From Candidula unifasciata (lineage: Eukaryota > Mollusca > Gastropoda > Stylommatophora > Geomitridae), in assembly GCA_905116865.2 (NCBI GenBank), contig CAJHNH020008432.1, forward strand, positions 683,901-747,900: a DNA stretch of 64,000 nt, read 5' to 3'. Shown piece by piece: positions 58,030-64,000 of the stretch. The notes beneath the pieces were generated by a model that saw only the letters and a list, made by a program, of their open reading frames with translations, had not been told where the DNA came from and did no database searches. The stretch's first letter is position 1. Every line of letters begins with the position of its first letter. The position numbers and the translations under genes were made by a program.

Positions 58030-58937
58030 CTGTGTGTGTGTGTGTGAACGCCGTTAGCAGTAAAATCAACACACATAGAAAAGGGGAGGAGTGAATGGGC
58101 CAGGTACTGCAGCGGAAAGCAAACCAAGTAATCAAACGTAGACACCCAGGAAAAATCCTTCGATACAAGTTTCAATAAAAGATATAAAACCAAACGAAAA
58201 TTATATTAGCAAGCTTCACAATATAACAAATATAAACAAAACATGAACGTTGCGGCCATGGAGCCCTCATCAGCACATACAAATCAAACAATACTACACA
58301 ATTACACAAAATCAGCTGGTATCTCGATACAAGTTGTAGAAATACCAGAGGATTTGGATTCAATTTTATTGAAGAAATTGAAAAAGATATCATCATCATC
58401 TTTGCCAACAGCATCAGTCAGCAGATTCTTTACAGAAAGTCGCTCTTTTCCGAAAGTGTATTAATATGTAGCCCGCATGCCAGCCATATGAACTTTTAAA
58501 GCCAATGCATCTTTGATCTCTTCTATTTATGTTGGCCGAGGCCGCCTCTGCCTCCTTTTCTGGAAACTGTACCCGGCATCGCCGATTTTGTTTTCCAAGC
58601 AACCAAGGCGTTTAACAAGGTTAAAATATCGAAATTGTAAGAGAGAAGGGGAACAAATAGAGCATTCGACTATGGGCTGTGAATGACATATAAGAAAAGG
58701 ATAACGAAGATGACGATGTTGAGGAGGATGATAATCATAATAATGATGTTGATGAGAATTATAATTTCTTACTGTTTGATTGAACTCCCCATCCTGAAAT
58801 CGTAAGCAGATCACCATCACCTCGATAATCATTAAATGAAGGTAGACATACTGGTTGGATATAATTGTTGAAGCGTATACCACTACCGTTTTGCGGTACA
58901 ATTTTTATTAACGCTATGTTATAGTCGACTCCACCTG
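47210..58937 (-). CDS. Gene 2: trypsin-like serine protease homologue, partial, three exons seen
   Basis: The exons at 58937-58773, 48486-48304 and 47382-47210, read in that order on the minus strand, are the Asp102, Ser195 and C-terminal exons of an S1-family protein. The phases are 1-1, 1-1 and 1-stop, exactly as in gene 1, and no stop interrupts them. Asp102 is Asn and Ser195 is Ile, so it cannot be a working protease; it may be a secreted binding or regulatory protein, as known for serine protease homologues in invertebrates. The 9.8-kb intron between the first two exons holds the old gypsy element. The propeptide and His57 exons should lie beyond 58.9 kb; I did not find them before the window ends. 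Confidence 0.8.
47820..47985 (-). mobile_element. tRNA-headed SINE fragment
   Basis: On the minus strand a tRNA-like head with tagtgaggtgcgtacg and a B-box-like gtcgattcccgg is followed by a short body. It lies in an intron of gene 2. The family assignment is tentative. Confidence 0.4.
48304..48486 (-). CDS. Gene 2 exon with Ser195 region (Ser->Ile)
   Basis: A long pyrimidine tract ending aag and the donor cagag|gtaagg frame 183 bp, phase 1 to 1. It reads SNLLKLDTVVVLSNTRC, TFTERQFCAFNA and ICRGDIGGPAVYVHRG. GDSGG is changed to GDIGG, so the nucleophile is lost; Cys191, Asp194 and the glycines are kept. The residue at position 189 is Ser. Confidence 0.87.
48945..49110 (+). repeat. 5' LTR remnant of the old gypsy element
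   Basis: About 165 bp match the 3' LTR at 57292-57466, with clear divergence and small indels. The upstream boundary is not clear; sequence left of 48945 does not match the 3' copy. Confidence 0.75.
49127..49144 (+). other. Primer-binding site of the old gypsy element
   Basis: tggtgccgtgaccaggat is a typical LTR-retrotransposon primer site starting TGG. It lies 16 bp after the LTR end, the gap being a (TA)n run that may have expanded later. Confidence 0.65.
49960..50750 (+). pseudogene. gag: gag of the old gypsy element
   Basis: Two overlapping frames hold the capsid: FLKWVIEIEKYAFLLGA, then EELKRDLAQHFFDVTD, VKQGQVESIQNCSQRIQSLA and LRDSSQKLQLLRSGPTSL. A basic linker follows, and after a stop at 50701 a single zinc knuckle CX2CX3HX4C lies at 50706-50744. 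At least two frameshifts and a stop break it. Confidence 0.83.
51055..51375 (+). pseudogene. Protease of the old gypsy element, active site damaged
   Basis: The frame contains FDSVADESLLNYEVSKRI where retropepsins have D(S/T)GA: the Gly is replaced by Val. Further on the LGRDILAKHGI motif is present after a frame break. It is non-functional. Confidence 0.75.
51380..51930. other. Possible insertion between protease and the pol spacer
   Basis: About 550 bp that do not fit the element's coding pattern; spacer coding resumes near 51945 (LKPNSINVVMSGLKRNP). No family recognised. Confidence 0.35.
52197..52975. repeat. (TTC)n / (GAA)n array, about 780 bp
   Basis: Roughly 258 TTC triplets. The first ~255 bp contain a few interruptions (ttttc, ttcc, cttctcttc). 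From about 52455 to 52960 the array is pure, near 170 uninterrupted triplets. It lies in the spacer between protease and RT of the old gypsy element and in an intron of gene 2; on that gene's sense strand it reads GAA. The long Arg, Glu, Ser, Phe and Leu frames through it are artefacts. Confidence 0.97.
53375..53880. mobile_element. Possible MITE with ATTCGG-rich palindromic end
   Basis: The left part (53385-53490) is built of cgaatattcgcttcgtattc, tattcggtattcggccgaat and similar self-complementary pieces. It interrupts the spacer before RT in the old gypsy element. The right end is not clear; coding similarity resumes near 53895. The family is not identified. Confidence 0.4.
53900..54670 (+). 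pseudogene. Reverse transcriptase of the old gypsy element
   Basis: Frames give IQAGIIERSLSAWPLPIIT, KKKDGSHRFCCDYRALNKIT, TTLDLRSGFRSI (catalytic Asp), then after a frameshift PSTYMRLVNKVLNGMQ and AYVDDILAFTP (YVDD at 54381-54392), and after another one KTETKYLGFLINRQGI and NVKEVRGAIGMYGYYRGFIP. At least two frameshifts and a final stop make it dead. Confidence 0.88.
54690..55215 (+). pseudogene. RNase H region of the old gypsy element
   Basis: Broken frames include LRAYLYTYTSDVVIGACL (TDAS block degraded to TSDV), KKAFAMHYAIERLNYYLH, FVIKTDHMLLK and, near 55180, ADLLSRVPY. Stops lie between the blocks. Confidence 0.72.
55450..56160 (+). pseudogene. Integrase of the old gypsy element, interrupted by a C-run
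   Basis: The zinc-binding region reads LKELNQYHNDNCNLGIDRTY, AIRAKYYHPDF. The core has SLDILGPHPRTLSGNRYI (first Asp), VFISDNGVKFTN (second Asp) and NSNGKNERQHRTMYD (Glu). Between the first and second Asp a run of C with a few T at about 55948-55974 disrupts the frame. Several stops are present. Confidence 0.83.
56161..57291. other. 3' part of the old gypsy element, no clear frame
   Basis: Integrase C-terminal coding fades after 56400. The rest is purine-rich and non-coding up to the 3' LTR remnant, including a gggaagaggttag-type purine tract near 56955. Confidence 0.45.
57292..57466 (+). repeat. 3' LTR remnant of the old gypsy element
   Basis: It matches 48945-49110 from ttgtttaataaacaaac to gtgtcaca. 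The LTR may begin further left (about 57140), where the first copy has no counterpart. Confidence 0.72.
57467..57640 (+). mobile_element. LINE 3' end fragment
   Basis: The frame reads RRWAKDVSDSLNTKVHQTGE, then a stop and SFRQIMMRVTS, like the C-terminus of LINE ORF2 proteins (GRPxxRWxxDV). It ends in a (atg)-rich tail near 57618-57635 and directly abuts the gypsy 3' LTR. Confidence 0.55.
57661..57950. repeat. Tandem repeat of about 60 bp, five units
   Basis: The phrases ctccctgacacacacctaaac and tttggtcctttgaggcccac recur near 57664, 57726, 57787, 57838 and 57900. Units differ by substitutions and a short deletion in the third. Confidence 0.9.
57998..58046. repeat. (GT)n microsatellite
   Basis: About 24 GT units with one interruption (tctgt). 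Confidence 0.95.
58047..58772. other. Intron of gene 2, no gene seen
   Basis: A short frame at 58243-58464 (73 codons) has no recognisable motif and I do not call it. A GATGATGATAAT-type run lies at about 58700-58760. Confidence 0.4.
58773..58937 (-). CDS. Gene 2 exon with Asp102 region (Asp->Asn)
   Basis: The acceptor aaatgttgcag and donor aaaca|gtaaga frame 165 bp, phase 1 to 1. It reads GVDYNIALIKI, NNYIQPVCLP and LLTISGWGVQSN. The usual DIAL motif is NIAL (codon at 58920-58918), removing the catalytic Asp. It aligns residue by residue with the gene 1 exon at 25894-26064 apart from a few gaps. Confidence 0.86.
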
Positions 58938-58969
58938 CTGCAACATTTGGGAAAACATTACTTAGCTTG

Positions 58970-58970
<1 letters not shown>

Positions 58971-59055
<85 letters not shown>

Positions 59056-59098
59056 TTGTGTGTGAGTGTGTGTGTGCGTGCGTGCGTGTGCGTGTGTG
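58971..59098. repeat. (AT)n followed by (GT)n microsatellite
   Basis: About 31 AT units pass directly into a GT-rich run with a few variants. Confidence 0.96.
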
Positions 59099-59099
59099 T

Positions 59100-59829
59100 T
59101 AAAAAAAAAAGAAGCCTGACTAAACTGAAATCAGGATCTAAAATAAATGGTTTAGAAAAGAAAAAAAAACGATTTAGAACAATATTATAATTTAAGAGGA
59201 AAAAAATAAGGTACGTGATGTAGATCTTTCTGTCGACTGACTGACTGACTTTCTACCCCACTAGGACATCACACAAGCGATAAACACCCGATGACACAAA
59301 GTGCTACCATGTGGATGAGGATCACCGTGGAGAGGTCCCAGAAAATGCGTTCAGACAATTGGCCATATATATGGCCTGCCTATATTGCGGCCCCAGGCAA
59401 AAGCCAGGGTGGGCCTTAAATAACAAAAAAATGTATCCTAAAAATCACTTTCCATCTATGGTTCTTTATACATCTTGATAACATAATTTTCATGTAAACA
59501 TAGTAGAAACAAACTTAATGTAGAACAATAATGTAATTTCGAAAATAAATAAATAAATAAAAGACACATGATTTATCCCCTTGACTTCATGTTTTGTTGA
59601 CCTTGCAAGGCAGCATAAGATCATCTGTTACCCGTTGCTGGACATGTCACTAATGAAAACAGAATAAAAGAAAGCAGCGCCTTCATCTTGATTGCCGTTC
59701 TTCCATGACACTTCTTTCGACATATTCTTAGTTGACCCCTTGAGCTAGAGCCCTCTTCGACATATACCAACAGTTGGAAACGATGAGTAGCAGAACTGTA
59801 TTTTGTTATGGCAAAGCGTTAAGCTGAGT
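59100..59829. other. Non-coding stretch, no gene seen
   Basis: A-rich runs near 59101-59215; no coding signature. I looked here for the missing gene 2 exons without success. Confidence 0.35.
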
Positions 59830-60330
59830 TGAGTGAAGAACCGATATCATAGCACTGGTGACATTCCCACAGACACTCTGCTCCGTTTATCTTCACAGCC
59901 GCCACCAAGATCTGTTTATGATAAACCCTGTCTGTCTGTCTCGCCTTTCCTCTGTCTTCTGAATGGCGACCTGATTCTCTGCAACTTAGCCGTGCACCCG
60001 CATTATTGACTCGCTACAAAACAGCCTGCTCAACATTCAGTGTATAAGGCATCAGCTCACTACAAAGTAGTGCAGAACCAGTCTGTCCGATTGTTTATCC
60101 CTAAGCATACCTGCGTGCCCTAGAGAAAGTTTCTAAGTGACGTTGATTCCAAGGGACTTCTAGAGCGATGTTTCTCACTCTGCTCGGAACATGCTTGCTT
60201 CCGCCTTTCTTAGCATGATTTGTGAGTCTGTTACAATCACGTGCGTGTGCTGCTGATTCTCAAGCCAAAGTAAAACTACACTGACTGCCTTTACCTGGTA
60301 ACGACGGCATTTTAGTTTTTAAATAAAAGG
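59830..60330 (-). mobile_element. LINE 3' remnant with RNase H domain, copy 3
   Basis: On the minus strand the segment near 60125-60075 reads GHAGMLRDKQSDRLV, a degenerate RNase H motif (GHxGxxGNExADxLA). The flanking tatcatagcactggtgac and ctcaagcca phrases match copies 1, 2 and 4. Confidence 0.58.
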
Positions 60331-61149
60331 TCAAGCACAGTTTGTCACAAAAGTCATGCTGTTTTGAAATTTGCTACTTCACTAATATTCTAGCTCACAT
60401 AGACTGACAAGCAAACATCGCCTTACAGGACCTTTATTCGCTGATCAGTGTCTATACGTCTGCCCCTTCACTAATGATAAGACGGATAACAAAACACTGC
60501 TGCTCTTTGGTGCATATCGAAAGCTGGGCAGCCATTATTATGATGTGACCGAGTTTGTCTGCACCCTGATGCCTTGTGCTTAACACTCTTGACGTCCTTA
60601 AAACAATACTGACATGTGACTAGACAATGGCATGCTTTTCGTAATTTCTATCATACTTTTGAGGTTGTAATCTTTAAAACCCTTTAGTATTTTCCAGAAA
60701 GGTAAACTTCTGTTGCGCTCAGTCCAACTGAGAAAGTTTTAATAATAATAATGACATCAGTCAGTCCCTAGGAGCTATGGAGATAGGCCGCTAGCTTTGG
60801 GAACAGCATCTGCTATGACTGTGATTAACTTATATTTGATAGAATATGTTTCATCGTGTGAAGCAGGACAAAAGAAAAAATTGTTTGAAGATCGCAGCTG
60901 TTAACTTTTTCCTCTTCTTGTACTCGTCCAGTAACCCAATCAAAATGTTAGGGTATAGGGGTCAATGCAAATGTAAGCGTGTTCTTTCTACTGTTTCATC
61001 TAAACTGGTAGGTAGGCTTTTGCGGAGATCGTTCTTGCAATCGTTCATTCTTTCTGCGCTGTCTCTTCCTTGTTTGATGCTCATTGAATTTTTCTGTAAC
61101 CTGGCACTTAGTGGTGGGAATCAGGATATTCCTGTGGTTTGTGGTTAGT
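60331..61149. other. Non-coding stretch, no gene seen
   Basis: A 100-codon frame at 60846-61148 has hydrophobic and basic patches but no recognisable motif and no splice context; I do not call it a gene. Confidence 0.35.
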
Positions 61150-61440
61150 GAGGATAATCATCATAGCACTCCGGACAGCTTTACATGTGCTCCGCTCTCC
61201 TCCTCCTCAGTAGTCCCACAAGCGTAAAACCGCCGACGACTTCTGACCTGTGTTGACTAATCAAACGTCTAATGCCTTTTTGGGAATGTTAATTGCTCGC
61301 AGTTACTGAACATTCATTTTGTCCTACTCGTTTTCGGAATAAGTGCTACGCATGCGTCAGTGACATCGCTTCTGTCAAGTGCCGGGCCAGTTAAAGTATC
61401 TGCAAGCTGATCTGCATGCTCGTTGCCTCGAATACCCTTT
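61150..61440 (-). mobile_element. LINE 3' remnant with RNase H domain, copy 4
   Basis: On the minus strand 61432-61393 reads GIRGNEHADQLAD, the best preserved RNase H motif of the four copies. The downstream catcatagcactccggac matches the others. Confidence 0.65.
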
Positions 61441-61829
61441 AGCAGCAGTCAGAACGTGGTCGAGCTTTTCTTTTTTTTCTCTCAAAAGGACTTGGACTTA
61501 GACTCGAATACCCATATCATCCGATACACAGATGAAGATTAGATCAAGCCTTCCCGAAGGGATTCGGGTATTCTTGTCAGATGACCAAACTAATTTAGTA
61601 CTTGAATGTTTAAATAAATCTAACCACTGATTTCCGTGTCTTCTAGTTTCCATTACTAATGCTATTGTTCCTGGTTAATACAGCAGCTCTTCTATGACTA
61701 CACATCTTTTTTGATATGATTTCCCACTCAGTGGCTATTGTAAAATTCATGTTTGACATTTGTAGTATAACTGTGTCCACACAACAACAACAAAACTTGT
61801 TATTCTCATTGCTCTGGTTGGAGTCACAA

Positions 61830-62110
61830 TAATGTAGCGGCTTGAAGCTCGCCTGCGGATCTGAAGATCGTGGGTTCATGTCCTGACGGAACCAAATATT
61901 TTTCACAAATGATTGGGTTCTCAGGTCAACACACCCTTAAATGGATACCAGGTAAAGTCATGGGAAGTAAAGTCGGCTGGTGTGATGTTGACCGAATCAC
62001 CCAAAGAGTGCCAATATTTCTTTAAAATATAGGTCTAGCTCTGAAGGCTTGGAAAAGGGTCCCAGCTTTTCCCTGGTAGACGTGACTGCTATCACATCTT
62101 ATTCTGTCTG
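61830..62110 (+). mobile_element. tRNA-headed SINE copy, best preserved
   Basis: The head gtagcggcttgaagctcgcc carries an A-box-like stretch, with a B box (gtgggttcatgtcc) about 40 bp on. The body contains aaatggataccaggtaaagt, gaagtaaagtcggctggtgt and gatgttgaccgaatcaccca. It matches the minus-strand copy at 35.3-35.6 kb. Confidence 0.72.
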
Positions 62111-62269
62111 CCCCTCTGGGTTGCTTCTTGAAAATTTGACCGTCCTGAGATAAAAAAAGTTCTAACCAGAATGTTAAGTCGACAGGGCAGAACCTTTATA
62201 TCCCGCTCAGCCTCCATAGAATAATAATTGGAAGCCCAGAATAATTAGACAAGGCTTATGTAGTGTACA

Positions 62270-64000
62270 GTCATCATCATCATTATTAGGCGCCTTGCCG
62301 ACTAGCGTTGGCGATCATGCCACTCAATAATCTACAATCTCTAGCAGCACACCTCCATGCCATGCAACAAGACTGCCAAGCATCTTCTCTCGTTGACTTT
62401 CTCTATCCCTCCTTCCACAGATCTTTCCAGTGGTCACAACATGTTCTATTTTCCCTCTTCTCATAACATGTCCAGAAAATGATGACTGTCTCCTTTTGAT
62501 GTCTGTGATAAGTTGTCTTCGAGCTCCTGCCTCTTTCAAAAACCTCTTTGTTGCTTTTTTTGGCTGTCCAAGGTATTCTGAGCATTCTTCTGTAAAACCA
62601 AATCTCTGAGGCCTCTAGAAATTGTTTGGTCTGCCTACCGATTGTCCAGGATTCACATCCATATGTTAAAACTGGATGTATGCAGCAAGCAAGAATTCTT
62701 TTTCTAACTCTCAATGACAAGGATATATTGCACAAGATGTTCTTCATTTTATAAAATGCAGTTTTTGCCTGTCCTATTCTGTTTCTCATCCCAGTTATGC
62801 ATCTTCCATCTGATGTTATCCATGTGCCCAGATACTTAAATTTCTGTACTTGTTCCAAAATAACACCATCGACACTTATTATGCATTTAGGAATAATTCG
62901 TTTCTTTGATACCACCATTACTTCTGTCTTCCCATTATTCAGACTGAGGCCCATTCTTCCACTTTCTAACACCACAATGTCTATCATTTCCTGTAGTTCT
63001 TTCTGACTTGTTGCTATCTAGACTGTGTCATCAGAATAACGTAAATTGTTTATATTGTGCCCACCAACCACAATTCCGGACATATCAATTAGAGATCTCA
63101 TTATATATTCATTGTATATTGAAAACAAATAAAGTGACAGTACACATCCTTGTCGTACTCCCTTCTTTATGCTTTGAAATGTACCTAAACAGTTGTTAAT
63201 TCTTATAGCTGCTGTTTGCTGCCAGTACATATTTTTTATTATACGTAATTCTTTTCCATCAATGTTTAATTTTTCTAACAGCTTGATTACTTCTTCATGC
63301 TTCACACAGTCAAATGCTTTTGTATAGTCTATGAAGCATAAGTACAAATCAGTCTTTACTTTTATAGCTCTTTGTTACAATATCCTTTGGATGTATACGG
63401 CATTGTTTGTACCTTTTCCTTCAACAAATCCACATTGTTCATCGCTGATTTCTGGTTTAATTTTGTTTCTTATTTTTCTCATAATCGTTCTTAGTAAAAT
63501 CTTAGTCATGTGACTCATAAGACTTGAACGATGGTCTTTACATTCTTTGGCAGAGCTATAAATATGGTCATTTGGAATGTACCCACTATTATAAATATCA
63601 TTTAAAAGTTTAGTTATTATTTCAATTCCAAAATCTCCCAGTGCTTCGATTTCTTCCAGTGATACGTTGTCTGGCCCGGGTGATTTTCCTTTCTTCATAT
63701 GATGTATAGAATCCTTAACTTCTGCAGTCATTATTGGTGGACCATCATTGCTGGTGTGCAGTTCTACATCTGGTTCTATTATCATCATACAATTCCCCTA
63801 TATACTCTGTCCATCTGTTAATTATATTACTATGTCCCATTAATAAGTCACCATCTTTTGATTTTTAACATTCAGTGCTGTTACGTGTCATCTTTTCTGT
63901 TAACATATTTATCTGTTGGTACATGGAATGTGAGTCTTCCCTGTGATTTTCCCCAACCTCTGTACACATTTGATTCAGCCAGGCTTCTTTAGCCACTTTG
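62270..64000 (-). mobile_element. LINE, 3' part, runs off the window
   Basis: On the minus strand: 63788-63375 holds the RT finger region (KKGKSPGPDNVSLEEIEAL, QCGFVEGKGTNNAVY); 63347-63018 the palm (CFIDYTKAFDCVKHEE, GVRQGCVLS, LRYSDDTV with YSDD); 62987-62403 the thumb (NNGKTEVMVVSKKRII, FKYLGTWITSDGRC). A C-terminal piece with AWHGG ends near 62324, and a (tgatga)n-like tail lies at 62272-62290. Frames shift between the blocks. The endonuclease should lie beyond 64000. It is the same family as the fragment at 26740-27835. Confidence 0.88.

Noticed and set aside
58243..58464. 73-codon open frame
   Set aside because: No recognisable domain and it lies in an intron of gene 2; chance cannot be excluded.
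60846..61148. 100-codon open frame
   Set aside because: No motif, no conserved neighbour and an ordinary length for chance in AT-rich DNA.
59100..63990. Missing 5' exons of gene 2
   Set aside because: I searched the minus strand for propeptide, AAHC-like and VxxGxHxL patterns and found nothing convincing; they are probably beyond the window.

Overview
This is a piece of an animal nuclear genome, AT-rich and loaded with repeats. There are no operons, no ribosome binding sites and no dense coding. What it holds is GT-AG introns, LTR and non-LTR retrotransposons, tRNA-headed SINEs, a Helitron, piggyBac-like MITEs and long minisatellites. The mix of LINE families, SINEs, Gmr1-like gypsy and trypsin-like exons suggests an aquatic invertebrate, most likely a mollusc; the taxon is an inference.

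Host genes. I can assemble two broken-up trypsin-like (peptidase family S1) genes from short exons with matching splice phases. Gene 1 (+) has five exons: 15231-15441, 22264-22385, 25894-26064, 28081-28245 and 34116-34288. Gene 2 (-) has three visible exons: 58773-58937, 48304-48486 and 47210-47382; its 5' exons must lie beyond the window. The two are paralogues arranged tail to tail. Both have lost catalytic residues: gene 1 has His57->Asp and Ser195->Trp plus two in-frame stops; gene 2 has Asp102->Asn and Ser195->Ile with open frames. They are serine protease homologues, gene 1 probably a pseudogene.

Mobile elements. The best element is a complete LTR retrotransposon at 2882-9860: two 621-bp LTRs that look identical, a 5-bp target duplication (agaac) and one open gag-pol frame. 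Its domain order is gag-protease-integrase-reverse transcriptase-RNase H. The RT is of Ty3/gypsy type but the integrase sits upstream, as in Ty1/copia. This is the hallmark of the rare Gmr1-like group, and its gag has a SCAN-like capsid segment as expected for that group. A second, decayed gypsy element of ordinary order (48945-57466) lies in the intron of gene 2 and carries a ~780-bp GAA/TTC array. Others are a deleted Helitron (38955-43535), several LINE fragments, a 5'-truncated LINE and a solo LTR inserted at the same spot (29304-31337), a foldback element with inverted telomere-like tracts (10283-11343), and small TTAA-flanked elements.

Layout. 1-2450 LINE; 2459-2860 66-bp repeats; 2882-9860 Gmr1-like element; 10037-11575 older LTR split by the foldback element; 11575-11935 RT remnant; 12713-12850 MITE; 13180-15220 27-bp minisatellite; 15.2-34.3 kb gene 1 with introns full of SINEs, LINEs and 45-bp minisatellites; 34.4-38.9 kb SINEs, 67-bp satellite and a piggyBac-like element; 39.0-43.5 kb Helitron; 43.5-47.2 kb largely unassigned; 47.2-58.9 kb gene 2 with the old gypsy element in its intron; 59-64 kb microsatellites, RNase H remnants, a SINE and the end of another LINE.
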